64,000 bases of DNA from DATEDA01 sp963789885 (GCA_963789885.1 CAWBNB010000050.1:248001-312000); one strand, 5' to 3'; shown: positions 9,846 to 19,086, counted from the stretch's first letter. Translations and numbers: made by a program. Notes: generated from the letters alone by a model not told the origin.

Positions 9846-10360
9846 CGGGAACGGGCGAGCGCCGCCGCCTGCTGGGCGAGCGGCGAATTCGGACTGAAGT
9901 TGCCCGACAGCCCTTCGAGCGCGTCCTGCCGGGCCTTCACCGCGCGGCGGAAGGCTTCCTCGGCGCCGTACTTCGCGACGGAGAACTTCACCAGCTTGGT
10001 CCGCCAGGGCTCGAGCGGCAGGCGGGCGATCCAGAACCGCCGCTCGACCGGTCCATGGCCGGTCTCGATCACCTCGGAGTGATACGACACCCCGGCGAGC
10101 CCGGAGCGGTTGTTCTTCCGCAGGATCGAGCAGTACTGGCGGCGCGAGAGCGGCGGATTCTTCGCCACGAGCTTGTCGCGGTACTTCTTCGCCGCCGTCA
10201 GCGCCTTCTGCCGGCCGCCGTACACGCCGTCGGAGAAGTGGCCGACGTGGATCTTGCCGCGGCGCTGGATGGTGACGCGCCACGCGTGGGTGCGCGAGCG
10301 CTCGTGATCGACTCGGGTGATGCCGTACATCGGTCGGAGTACGGCGGGTTTGCGGGCCAT
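9827..10360 (-). CDS. AP2/ERF-domain-like protein
   Basis: This is a 177-residue basic protein starting at the ATG at 10360 (MARKPAVLRPMYGITRV). Two regions look like AP2/ERF beta-sheet domains. Around residues 12-65 there is YGITRV, WRVTIQRRGK, then FSDGVYGGRQKALTAAKKY. Around residues 80-150 there is GLAGVSYHSE, FWIARLPLEPW, then FSVAKYGAEEAFRRAVKAR. AP2 domains bind DNA; they are best known from plants but also occur in phage, homing-endonuclease and bacterial proteins. No HNH nuclease motif is visible. Its target is unknown. It sits tail to tail with comEC and downstream of the Anbu cluster, separated from it by about 170 bases. Confidence 0.65.
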   Translation of the reverse strand: MARKPAVLRPMYGITRVDHERSRTHAWRVTIQRRGKIHVGHFSDGVYGGRQKALTAAKKYRDKLVAKNPPLSRRQYCSILRKNNRSGLAGVSYHSEVIETGHGPVERRFWIARLPLEPWRTKLVKFSVAKYGAEEAFRRAVKARQDALEGLSGNFSPNSPLAQQAAALARSRQGHRQ

Positions 10361-10528
10361 GCGTCTCTCTACTCCGGTGCGTTGTTGTTGATCCGCCGCG
10401 CGGCGGCGCGCCGACGCGGCGCCCGCAGTATGACGGCGGCATAGACGCGGTGTCAAGACGGCCCCCGCGCGCTGTCGAGGAGTCGTCGTAGGGGAGTCGT
10501 TCCCCGAGGCCCGCCAATTGCAGGGGCG

Positions 10529-13500
10529 CTACCGGGCGCCGGGGCGGTACCGCAGGTCGAGCGTGAAGGGGAAGCTGCGGTTCGGCGGTTCGCGCGGCAC
10601 CGTCATCGGCCCGGGGGTGTGGCCATGGTCCCAGAAGCGCGCGAACCGCCGCGCTTCGGCCTCGTTGGCGTTCACCGGGAAGGTGTCGTAATTGCGACCA
10701 CCGGGGTGTGCGACGTGGTAGGTGCAGCCGCCGATCGCGCGGCCGCTCCAGCTGTCGACGATGTCGAAGACGAGCGGGGTGTGGACGCCGATCGTCGGGT
10801 GCAGGGCCGACGGCGGCCCCCAGGCCTTGTAGCGGACCCCGGCAACGAACTCCCCATGCACGCCGGTCGGCGCGAGCGGGACCGGCCGGCCGTTGCAGGT
10901 GACGACGTGCCGCTCGGCGGTCACGCCGTTCACCTTCACCTGGAGCCGCTCGAGCGACGAGTCGACGTAGCGTGCAGTGCTGGCACCCGCCATCTCCTCG
11001 CCGAGGACGTGCCAGGGCTCGATCGCCTGGCGCAGCTCGAGCGTCACGCCCGCGTACGTCACGGAGCCGTACCGGGGAAAGCGGAACTCGGCGAACGGAG
11101 CGAACCACTCCTCCCGGAGCGGGTAGCCGGCCGCCGCGAGGTCGATCACCACGTCGCGGATGTCCTGCTGGACGAAGTGCGGCAGCATCCAGCGATCGTG
11201 GAGCTGCGTGCCCCAGTAGACGAGGCCGCCGCGATAGGGCTCGTTCCAGAACCGGGCGACGAGCGCGCGCACGAGGAGCGCCTGCACCAGGGCCATCCGC
11301 GAGTGCGGCGGCATCTCGAACGCGCGCAGCTCGACGAGCCCGAGCCGCCCGGTCGGCGAGTCGGGCGAGTAGAGCTTGTCGATCGAGAACTCGGCGCGGT
11401 GCGTGTTGCCTGTCAGGTCGACGAGCAGGTGCCGCAGGAGCCGGTCGACGAGCCACGGGAAGTCGGCTTCGGCGCCGGGCCGGATGCGCTCGTCCATCTG
11501 CTGGAACGCGATCTCGAGCTCGTAGACCTGGTCGTCGCGCGCCTCGTCGACCCGCGGCGCCTGGCTCGTCGGCCCGACGAAGAGCCCCGAGAAGAGGTAC
11601 GACATCGCCGGGTGGTTCTGCCAGTACGTGACCAGGCTCTTGAGCACGTCCGGGCGCCGCAGGAACGGGCTTTCGGCCGGCGTCGCGCCGCCGAGCGTCA
11701 TGTGATTGCCGCCGCCGGTCCCCGTGTGGCGGCCGTCGACCATGAACTTCTCGGTCCCGAGCCGCGTGGTGCGCGCGTCCTCGTAAAGGGCGCTGGTGTT
11801 CGCGACCAGCTCGTCCCAGCTCGAGGACGGATGCACGTTCACCTCGATCACGCCCGGGTCGGGCGTCACCGCGAGCGAACGCAGGCGCGGATCGTGCGGC
11901 GGGGGATAACCCTCGATCCGCACGGCCCGGCCGAGCGCCTCGGCCACGTGCTCGATCGCGGCGACGAGGTTGATCCAGTCTTCGATGTGCGTCACCGGCG
12001 GGAGGAAGAGGTGCAGCCGTCCGCCGCGCGGCTCGACGCAGAGCGCCGTCCGCACCACTTCGCGCGGCCGGGGCGGGGCCTTCGGCTTCGCGTGCTTCTT
12101 CTTCTCGGTGCGGATGTGGGCGTCGTGGAGGTCGTCGCGCAATTCGAAGGGGTCGCGGGCGAACTCCGGCTCGATCTCGTCCGGCAGCCGCTCCGGCAGG
12201 GCGGCGAGCGGCAGGCGATAACCGGCCGGCGAATCGCCCGGGAGCAGAAGCAGACGCTCGCGGCGCAGCGGCCAGGGCGAGCTCTGCCATTCGGAGCGCC
12301 AGGTCGCGGGCGTCACCGGCCCGCCGGCGGGCTGCGGCCCGGTCGGCGCGGCGCGGAGCGGCAGCACGTACGCGGCGGGGGCGTCCATGCCGCGCTCCAG
12401 GCTGCGCCGCAGGCGCGCGCGGTCGTCGTAGTCCTTGAGCGGGACTTTCGCCCCGTCGACGTTCTCCGGCAGGCCGCCCTCGATCTGCAGGAGCGGGAGC
12501 GGATCCTCGTAGGCGGGGATCGCGTAGCCCTCGTCGAGCCCGACCTCGTGGGCGAGCGCGCGGGCGAAAGCCTCGGCGTGCTCGATCTTCGTCGCGGCGG
12601 GCGCCGGCGCACCGTCGGGCGCAGTCTCACGGGCGACGAGTTCGGCGTTTCGCCACAATGGCCGCCCGTCGCGCCGCCAGTGGAGGCTGAGCGCCCAGCG
12701 CGGCACCGGCTCGCCCGGATACCATTTGCCCTGGCCGTAGAAGAGCATGCCGCCCGGGGCGAACCGGTCGCGCAGCCGCCAGGCGAGCGCTTCTGCGAGC
12801 TGCCACTTCTTCGCGGAGAGCGCGGTGAAGTTCCACTCCGGGCCGTCCATGTCGTCGATCGAGACGAACGTCGGCTCGCCGCCCTGAGTCAGCCGGGCAC
12901 CGCCTGCCGCCAGGTCACGGTCGACGGCGCGCCCGAGCGCGTCGATCTCCGCCCACTGCGCATCCGAGTACGGCTTGGTGACGCGCGGATCCTCGTGGAT
13001 GCGGGTCACCTTCATCTCGAAGGCGAGCTCGGAGTTGCAGACGTCGGTGAAACCGGTGACCGGCGCCGCACTCGACGGGAACGCCGTGGCGGCGAGCGGG
13101 ATGTGGCCTTCGCCGGCGAGCATGCCGGACGTGGGGTCGAGCCCGATCCAGCCGGCGCCGGGGAGATAGACCTCGGCCCACGCGTGGAGATCGGTGAAGT
13201 CGGCAGACGGGCCGGCCGGACCGTCGAGCGGCTTGACGTCGGCCACCAGCTGCACGAGATACCCGGAAACGAACCGCGCGGCGAGCCCCAGGTGGCGGAG
13301 GATCTGCACCAGCAGCCAGCCCGAGTCGCGGCAGGACCCCGCGCAGAGCTCGAGCGTCTGGTCAGGAGACTGGATGCCGGGTTCCATCCGCACCAGGTAC
13401 TTCACCCGGCCGGCGATGCGCTGGTTGAGGTCGACGAGGAAGTCGACCGTGTTCACGCCCGGCTTCGGGCCGCGCTCGCGAAATTCGGCAAGCCATCCTT

Positions 13501-13882
13501 GGAGCAGCGGGCCGGGTGTCTCCCGTTCGAAGTACGGCGCGAGCTCGGCCGCGAGCTGCGGCGGGTAGTCGAACGGGAAGTGCTCGGCCCAGTGCTCGAT
13601 GAAGAAATCGAACGGGTTGATCACCGTCATGTCGGCGACGAGGTCGACGGTGATGTCGAGCGCGCGCGCGGCTTCCGGGAAGACGAAGCGCGCGATGTAG
13701 TTCCCGTAGGCGTCCTGCTGCCAGTTGACGAAGTGCTTCTCCGGCGCGACGCGCAGGCTGTAGCTGACGATCGGCGTCCGGCAGTGGGGTGCCGGCCGGA
13801 GTCGGATCTCATGCGGCGAGAGTCCGACCGACCGGTCGAACTTGTAGACCGTGCGGTGGTGGAGGGCGACGCGGATGGTCAT
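10529..13882 (-). CDS. Transglutaminase-like / DUF2126 protein of the Anbu cluster
   Basis: This very long protein (1117 residues) has three parts. A bacterial transglutaminase N-terminal domain comes first (MTIRVALHHRTVYKFDRSVG). A transglutaminase-like cysteine-protease fold follows, with the nucleophile in LELCAGSCRDSGWLLVQIL, the histidine in LHAWAEVYLPGAGWIGLDPT and the aspartate just after. A large C-terminal DUF2126 domain completes it (GGEPTFVSIDDMDGPEWN near residue 335, DGRHTGTGGGNHMTLGG near 725). Iyer and colleagues linked these proteins to ATP-grasp/alpha-E peptide-ligase-like systems. The gene is last in the minus-strand Anbu operon. The substrate is unknown; peptide cleavage or transfer is inferred from the fold. 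Confidence 0.88.
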   Translation of the reverse strand: MTIRVALHHRTVYKFDRSVGLSPHEIRLRPAPHCRTPIVSYSLRVAPEKHFVNWQQDAYGNYIARFVFPEAARALDITVDLVADMTVINPFDFFIEHWAEHFPFDYPPQLAAELAPYFERETPGPLLQGWLAEFRERGPKPGVNTVDFLVDLNQRIAGRVKYLVRMEPGIQSPDQTLELCAGSCRDSGWLLVQILRHLGLAARFVSGYLVQLVADVKPLDGPAGPSADFTDLHAWAEVYLPGAGWIGLDPTSGMLAGEGHIPLAATAFPSSAAPVTGFTDVCNSELAFEMKVTRIHEDPRVTKPYSDAQWAEIDALGRAVDRDLAAGGARLTQGGEPTFVSIDDMDGPEWNFTALSAKKWQLAEALAWRLRDRFAPGGMLFYGQGKWYPGEPVPRWALSLHWRRDGRPLWRNAELVARETAPDGAPAPAATKIEHAEAFARALAHEVGLDEGYAIPAYEDPLPLLQIEGGLPENVDGAKVPLKDYDDRARLRRSLERGMDAPAAYVLPLRAAPTGPQPAGGPVTPATWRSEWQSSPWPLRRERLLLLPGDSPAGYRLPLAALPERLPDEIEPEFARDPFELRDDLHDAHIRTEKKKHAKPKAPPRPREVVRTALCVEPRGGRLHLFLPPVTHIEDWINLVAAIEHVAEALGRAVRIEGYPPPHDPRLRSLAVTPDPGVIEVNVHPSSSWDELVANTSALYEDARTTRLGTEKFMVDGRHTGTGGGNHMTLGGATPAESPFLRRPDVLKSLVTYWQNHPAMSYLFSGLFVGPTSQAPRVDEARDDQVYELEIAFQQMDERIRPGAEADFPWLVDRLLRHLLVDLTGNTHRAEFSIDKLYSPDSPTGRLGLVELRAFEMPPHSRMALVQALLVRALVARFWNEPYRGGLVYWGTQLHDRWMLPHFVQQDIRDVVIDLAAAGYPLREEWFAPFAEFRFPRYGSVTYAGVTLELRQAIEPWHVLGEEMAGASTARYVDSSLERLQVKVNGVTAERHVVTCNGRPVPLAPTGVHGEFVAGVRYKAWGPPSALHPTIGVHTPLVFDIVDSWSGRAIGGCTYHVAHPGGRNYDTFPVNANEAEARRFARFWDHGHTPGPMTVPREPPNRSFPFTLDLRYRPGAR

Positions 13883-13958
13883 GCGCGCAGGCGATGAAGG
13901 CGGAAGAGGGAAGGGGGAAGGGCCCCTTCTCCCTTCTCCATTCTCCCTTCCTTCCCCG
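13883..13958. repeat. Polypurine/polypyrimidine imperfect inverted repeat
   Basis: The spacer between the Anbu gene and the DUF2126 gene is almost entirely a purine tract (13902-13922) followed by a pyrimidine tract (13923-13957, one A). The two arms can pair imperfectly around AAGGGCCCCTT. On the transcript it would make a strong stem before the downstream start codon. It may be an intercistronic processing or attenuation element, or a dispersed repeat. Confidence 0.5.
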
Positions 13959-14702
13959 TCAAGTCGTGGAATCTTCCCAGTACGGGTCCGGTAGCTGCGC
14001 GAACACCCGCCGCAGGCCCTCGCCCCACTGGTGATGGATCATCGTGAAGTAGGGGTCGGTCTCGGTGATGCGCCGCTGCATCTGCAGCCGGAGCGAATCC
14101 CGCGTGTAGGTGACGAGATCGATCGGCAGCCCGACCGAGACGTTCGACCGCATCGTCGAGTCGAACGAGATCAGCACGCACTTGGCCGCGTCGATCAGCG
14201 TGGTGGAGGGCTTCACCACGCGGTCGATGATCGGCTTGCCGTACTTCGTCTCGCCGACCTGGAAGAACGGCGTCTCCGCCATCGCCTCGATGAAGTTGCC
14301 CTCCTGGTAGAGCATGAAGAGCCGCTGCTGCTCGCCCTTCACCTGGCCGCCGAGGATGAAGTTCGCGCTCGCGTCGATGTTGTTCTGCGCGAGGTACGCC
14401 GCGTCGCGGCCCTTCACCTCGCGCAGCGCGTCGCCGAGCATGCCGGCGACGTCGAAGAGCGACGGCGCGGTCCAGAGGTTCTCCGCGCTGTCCGCGCGCC
14501 GCGCCCTGCTCTCGAGCAGGTTGATCGCGTTCTGCGTGACCGAGAGATTGCCCGAGCTCAGGATCACGATCACCCTGTCGCCGGGCCGCTCGTAGACCGT
14601 CATCTTGCGGAAGCTCGACACATGGTCCACGCCCGCGTTGGTCCGCGAGTCGGAGGCGAACACCATGCCGCCATCGAGCAGCACGCCGACGCAGTAGGTC
14701 AT
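13959..14702 (-). CDS. Anbu proteasome-like peptidase
   Basis: This 247-residue protein is of the Anbu (ancestral beta-subunit, proteasome-related) family. It begins MTYCVG, so removal of Met exposes the N-terminal threonine expected of Ntn hydrolases. MVFASDSRTNAGVDHVSSF follows, with the conserved D and K/R region, then VILSSGNLSVTQ. Anbu forms self-compartmentalised ring or helical assemblies. Proteolytic activity has been hard to show, and the substrates are unknown. It is the third gene in the order ATP-grasp, alpha-E, Anbu, transglutaminase, which is the conserved neighbourhood of the family. Confidence 0.9.
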   Translation of the reverse strand: MTYCVGVLLDGGMVFASDSRTNAGVDHVSSFRKMTVYERPGDRVIVILSSGNLSVTQNAINLLESRARRADSAENLWTAPSLFDVAGMLGDALREVKGRDAAYLAQNNIDASANFILGGQVKGEQQRLFMLYQEGNFIEAMAETPFFQVGETKYGKPIIDRVVKPSTTLIDAAKCVLISFDSTMRSNVSVGLPIDLVTYTRDSLRLQMQRRITETDPYFTMIHHQWGEGLRRVFAQLPDPYWEDSTT

Positions 14703-14789
14703 CGCTTGAGCTCTTCGCCCGTCCCCAGAAGGCGCGATTCTACGCGAGCGGAAGGAGCGCGGCGCGCAGCCCGCGGCACATCGCGCCGG

Positions 14790-15749
14790 TCACGCATACG
14801 TCGGGACGAGGAAGTGCTTGTTCAGCTCGACGTTGAGCGCGCCGGTCTGCTCCAGGAACTCGAGCAGGTACTCATGCAGCCCGACCTTGAAGATGCGCTC
14901 GGTCTTGCCGTAGTGGAGCTGGGCGTGGAGCTCGCCGGCAAGGCGCTCGGGCTCGAGCCGGTCCTCGTCCGAGAGTGCCTGCAGGATCTCGTAGATCGCG
15001 TTCATGCAGTGATGCAGGCTCCGCGGCACGTCGTCGCGCAGGATCAGCAGCTCCGCGACGCGCAGCGGCGTGATCACGTCGCGATAGATCTTGCGATACG
15101 AGCTGAACGCGGACACCGAGCGCAGCAACGCCGACCACTGGTAGTAGTCGACCGCGCCGCCGACGTCCTGCACGCTCGGCAGCAGCGTGTGGTACTTCGC
15201 GTCCAGGATGCGCGCGGTGTTGTCGGCGCGCTCGAGGAAGGTGCCGAGGCGGATGAAGCTGTATCCCTCGTCGCGGATCATGGTGCCGAAGGTGATCCCG
15301 CGGAAGAGGTGCGAACGGTCCTTCACCCAGTCGAAGAACTCGGACACGCCGCGCGCGGTGATGTCGGCGAAGCTCTTGCCGCGCATCTCGAGCCAGGTCT
15401 GGTTCAGCGACTCCCACATCTCGATCGTCACCGCGCCGCGCTGCGCGCGCGCGTTCTCGCGCGCGATCTGGAGCGAGGCGTAGATCGAGTTGGAATTGGA
15501 CGCGTCTAGGACCATGAAGCGCAGGACGTTCTCCGGCGTGAGGTCCGAGTAGCGCTGGTAATAGCTGGTCGCGAGCCCGGTGATGATGAGCGGCAGCGCC
15601 CAGGGCTCGGCCCATCGCTCGCCGGGCTCCATGACGCGGTAGGGCAGCAGCGACATCCGGTAGGTGACGTCGAGCATGCGCGCGGTGTTCTCCGCGCGCT
15701 CGGTGTGGCGCGACATCCAGTACAGATCGTTGGCGGTTCTGCTCAGCAT
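14790..15749 (-). CDS. Alpha-E (DUF403) domain protein
   Basis: This is a 319-residue all-helical protein starting MLSRTANDLYWMSRHTERAENTAR, the diagnostic beginning of the alpha-E family. RYYQRYSDLTPENVLRFMVLD-type and HLFRGITFGTM segments follow, and the end is LVPTYA. It starts 7 bases after the ATP-grasp stop. Alpha-E proteins always travel with circularly permuted ATP-grasp enzymes and are proposed to act with them in making or attaching a peptide. No catalytic residues are obvious. Confidence 0.9.
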   Translation of the reverse strand: MLSRTANDLYWMSRHTERAENTARMLDVTYRMSLLPYRVMEPGERWAEPWALPLIITGLATSYYQRYSDLTPENVLRFMVLDASNSNSIYASLQIARENARAQRGAVTIEMWESLNQTWLEMRGKSFADITARGVSEFFDWVKDRSHLFRGITFGTMIRDEGYSFIRLGTFLERADNTARILDAKYHTLLPSVQDVGGAVDYYQWSALLRSVSAFSSYRKIYRDVITPLRVAELLILRDDVPRSLHHCMNAIYEILQALSDEDRLEPERLAGELHAQLHYGKTERIFKVGLHEYLLEFLEQTGALNVELNKHFLVPTYA

Positions 15750-15755
15750 GGGCGC

Positions 15756-17181
15756 TTACCGTTCCAGCACCCAGGTGTCCTTGGTCCCGCCGCCTTGCGA
15801 GGAGTTCACGACGAGCGAGCCCTCCTTGAGCGCGACGCGCGTGAGCCCGCCGGGCACCATGCGCACTTCCTTGCCCGAGAGCACGAACGGACGCAGATCC
15901 ACGTGCCGCGGTGCGACGCCGTTCTCGACGAACGTCGGGCAGGTGGAGAGCGCCAGGGTCGGCTGGGCGATGTACTTCTCCGGGTTGGCGAGGATCCGTT
16001 CGCGGAACTCGGCGCGCTGCGCCATCGTCGAGGCCGGCCCCACGAGCATCCCGTAGCCGCCCGACCCGTGCACTTCCTTCACCACGAGCTCGTGGAGCCG
16101 GTCGAGGACGTGATGGAGGTCCTCCTTCTTCCGCAGCTGCCAGGTCGGCACGTTGTTGAGGATCGGCTTCTCGCCGAGGTAGTACTCGATCATCTCCGGT
16201 ACGTGCGGGTACATCGACTTGTCGTCGGCGACGCCGGTGCCGATCGCGTTGGCGAGGGTGACGCGGCCGGCCTTGTAGGCGGAGAAGAGGCCGGGCACCC
16301 CGAGCAGCGAGTCGGGCCGGAACACCTCCGGGTCGAGGAAGTCGTCGTCGACTCGCCGGTAGATGACGTCGACCCGCTTCGGGCCGCGCGTCGTGCGCAT
16401 GTACACCGTCCCGTCGCGCACGATCAGGTCCTGGCCCTCGACGAGCTCGATCCCCATCTGCTGGGCGAGGAAGGTGTGCTCGAAGTAGGCCGAGTTGTAG
16501 GAGCCGGGCGTGAGCAGCGCGACGGTCGGATCGCTCACTCCGGCCGGCGCCACCTGCCGCAGCGTATCGAGCAGGAGGTCCGGGTAGTGATCGATCGGCG
16601 CCACCTCGTTCCGCCCGAACACCTCGGGGAAGAGCCGCATCATCATCTTGCGGTTCTCGAGCATGTACGAGACGCCCGAGGGAACGCGGAGATTGTCCTC
16701 GAGGACGTAGAACTCGCCTTCGCCGGCGCGGACGACGTCGACGCCGGCAATGTGCGCGTAGGTGTCGCCCGGCACGCGCATGCCCTGCATCACCGAGCGG
16801 TACTGCGCGTTCTCGAGCACCTTCCGGGAGGGGATGATCCCGTCCCTGAGGATCCCCTGCTCGTTGTAGATGTCGCGCAGGAACATGTTGAGCGCGCGCA
16901 CCCGCTGCGCGAGGCCGCGCTCGAGCTTTTGCCAGTCGGCGGCCGGGATGATGCGCGGGACGATGTCGAAGGGGATCAGGCGCTCGGTGCCGGCGTCCTC
17001 GCCGTAGACGGCGAAGGTGATGCCGACGCGCTGGAAGATCACGCTCGCTTCCTGGCGCTTCTGCGCGAGATAGTCGCCCGGGCAGCTTCTCCAGCCAGTC
17101 GACGAACGGCTTGTAGTGCGGCAGCACGTCCCCGGTGAGGCCCCGCATCTCGTCGAAGAAGATCTTGGGGTTGGCCGTCAT
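15756..17181 (-). CDS. Circularly permuted type 2 ATP-grasp protein, frameshifted near the N-terminus
   Basis: This is an amidoligase-type ATP-grasp enzyme (DUF404/DUF407). The main frame contains RVGITFAVYGEDAGTERLIPFD, RALNMFLRDIYNEQ, LVEGQDLIVRDGTVYMRTT, KEVHGSGGYGMLVGP and the end GGGTKDTWVLER. The expected N-terminus, FFDEMRGLTGDVLPHYKPF and WLEKLPG, lies in another frame starting at an ATG at 17181. Removing one base from the CCCGGG run at 17077-17082 fuses them through LPGDYLAQKRQEASVIFQRVG, giving about 475 residues, the family norm. It is the first gene of the Anbu operon. It probably makes a peptide bond on an unknown acceptor. Confidence 0.88.
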
Positions 17182-17356
17182 CGGTTGGGGCGTGCTCGGG
17201 ACATCCGTCTGTAGTCTAGCGCACCGCTTGAAGAGCCGCGAGCAACGCCCGTGCCACCGGCGAAAGGCGGGGAAGGGCTGCTTGCGCGCGATGATCCGCA
17301 CCGCGCGAGTGCGGGCCGGCTGCTTCGTGGTGCGACGGCGCCGATGGGGCGCTTGT

Positions 17357-17362
17357 TATACT
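17357..17362 (+). promoter_or_regulatory. Candidate -10 element before the hypothetical gene
   Basis: TATACT lies 10 bases before the ATG at 17373. Transcription would begin about at 17369, leaving almost no leader. No convincing -35 hexamer is seen. Confidence 0.3.
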
Positions 17363-17372
17363 CGAGCGACCT

Positions 17373-18206
17373 ATGGCACGGCGGATCACCGCGACCATCA
17401 CCGTCGAGGGCGACGCGGCGCCGCTCGCCGCCTTCCGGCGCCGCGCGAACGAGCTGCTCGACGCGGAATTCGGCGAGCCCTACCGGGAGCTCCACACCGA
17501 TGGCCGGCTCGACTGGCGGGTGAAAGCGTCCGGGGTGCCCTATCCGCCGTTCGTGACCGCGTCCGAGGAGTTCCCGGATCTCGTCGTCGAGGTGCAATGG
17601 GAGGACGAGGCGGGCGGGACGAGCGGGCGATCGACGATCCGGGGCGGATGCCTCGCGCAGCAGTCGGCGGGCGAGGCGCCGGAAGCGGCCGGCGCGTTCG
17701 AGCTGAGCGTCGGTGCGGATGGGACGCTCGCGATCGCCGTGGTCTGCCGGCGCCAGCGGCCGGGCGAGTGGATCGGCTACGCGGTCACTGCCACCCAGCA
17801 CGCCCTGTTCCGCGCCGGCAGGGGAACGCTCGAAGCGACCGACGGCGTAGAGGGCGAATGGGCCGAGCGCTGGATGATCGCCGGGGAGCGCATCGACTAC
17901 GCCGAGCTCGCGCCGCGCGAGCCGATCGAACCCGGCCTGCTGAACGAGCTCGACCGGCTGGCGAACGGCTTCGCCGCCGAATGGATCTGGTTCGACGAAA
18001 GCCCGCCCGAAGAGACCGCGGTCGAGCGGGCGAGGTACGCCGCGTACGGGTTCAAGGTGAATCCTGCAAACGTCCGGTCGGTGAAGCTGAAGACCGTCCT
18101 CGCCGAGTCGCCGGGCGGCGGGTTCGGGCTTGCGGCAACCGACCCCGAGGCGCGCGGAATCGCCGCGCTCGTGGCGCGGCACTGGCTGCAGGCGCAGCGG
18201 CATTGA
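17373..18206 (+). CDS. Hypothetical protein
   Basis: I do not recognise this 277-residue soluble protein. It has an N-terminal RITATITVEGDAAPLAAFRRRANELL segment and FPDLVVEVQWED, then a long beta-rich middle and a C-terminal FKVNPANVRSV region. The start weakly recalls Api92-like/DUF1281 ferredoxin-like proteins, but the match is too weak to assign. There is no signal peptide or transmembrane segment. It diverges from the Anbu operon (190-base gap) and precedes the hydrolase gene by 19 bases, so it may be co-transcribed with that gene. Confidence 0.6.
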   Translation: MARRITATITVEGDAAPLAAFRRRANELLDAEFGEPYRELHTDGRLDWRVKASGVPYPPFVTASEEFPDLVVEVQWEDEAGGTSGRSTIRGGCLAQQSAGEAPEAAGAFELSVGADGTLAIAVVCRRQRPGEWIGYAVTATQHALFRAGRGTLEATDGVEGEWAERWMIAGERIDYAELAPREPIEPGLLNELDRLANGFAAEWIWFDESPPEETAVERARYAAYGFKVNPANVRSVKLKTVLAESPGGGFGLAATDPEARGIAALVARHWLQAQRH

Positions 18207-18225
18207 AGGTCCCCCGAGTGCCCCG

Positions 18226-19086
18226 GTGACCGAACCGTTTCGCCGCGAAAGCGTCCTGTGCGCGTCCGCTTCGGGGCTGCATCGGCTGTCCTACGTCCAG
18301 TGGGGGGATCCGGCGAACGCACGGGTTCTCATCTGCGTTCACGGCCTGACGCGGTGCGCCCGCGACTTCGACGCGCTCGCGCGCGCGCTGGCCGACCGCT
18401 ATCGCGTGGTCTGCCCCGACATGCCGGGCCGCGGCGAGAGCGACTGGCTCAAGAACCCGATGGAGTACGCGACCCCGACGTATATCAATAGTGTGGTGAC
18501 CCTGATCGCCCGCCTCGGGGTCGAGTCGGTCGACTGGGTCGGCACCTCGATGGGCGGGCTGATCGGGATGGGGTTCGCCTCGCTGGACAAAACGCCGGTC
18601 CGGCGCATGGTGCTCAACGAGGCCGGGCCGGTCGTCACCGGCCTGTCGCTCAACCGCATCGGGGCGTACGTCGGCAAGGCGCCGCCGTTCCCGACCCTGG
18701 AGGCCGCGGTCCAGTATGTGCGCGGTGTGAGCGTGTTCTTCGGCCCGCACACCGATGCCGAATGGCGTTTCCTGACCGAGCACTACGTTCGCCGCCAGCC
18801 CGACGGGACCTACCGTGCGCACTACGATCCGAAGCTCGCCGAGCCGTTCAACGCCGGCGCTCCGCACAAGGACCTCGAGCTCTGGCCGGTGTGGGAGAAG
18901 GTGAAGTGCCCCACGCTCGTCATTCGCGGCGGCCTGTCCGATCTCCTCATGCGCGATACCGTGGAGCGGATGAAGACCACCGGCCCGCGTGCCGAAGCCG
19001 TGGAACTGCGCGGCATCGGCCACGCGCCGACGCTGATGCACGCGGACCAGATCGCGATCGTGCGGGACTTTCTGCTGCGCGGCTAG
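18226..19086 (+). CDS. Alpha/beta hydrolase
   Basis: This is a 286-residue alpha/beta-hydrolase-fold protein. The oxyanion-region motif is VLICVHGLTRCARDF. The nucleophile elbow is WVGTSMGGLIG, with the serine in GTSMG. The acid is likely the aspartate in LVIRGGLSDLLM, and the histidine is in GIGHAPTLM. The start is taken as GTG 18226 because the upstream frame overlaps the previous gene. Substrate is unknown; esterase or C-C hydrolase chemistry is possible. It converges on mtfA with a 4-base overlap. Confidence 0.85.
   Translation: MTEPFRRESVLCASASGLHRLSYVQWGDPANARVLICVHGLTRCARDFDALARALADRYRVVCPDMPGRGESDWLKNPMEYATPTYINSVVTLIARLGVESVDWVGTSMGGLIGMGFASLDKTPVRRMVLNEAGPVVTGLSLNRIGAYVGKAPPFPTLEAAVQYVRGVSVFFGPHTDAEWRFLTEHYVRRQPDGTYRAHYDPKLAEPFNAGAPHKDLELWPVWEKVKCPTLVIRGGLSDLLMRDTVERMKTTGPRAEAVELRGIGHAPTLMHADQIAIVRDFLLRG

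Noticed and set aside
10619..13897. A 1092-codon open frame antisense to the transglutaminase/DUF2126 gene
   Set aside because: It is the same GC-rich shadow effect: low-complexity R/D/E/V sequence with no recognisable motif, opposite a conserved protein.
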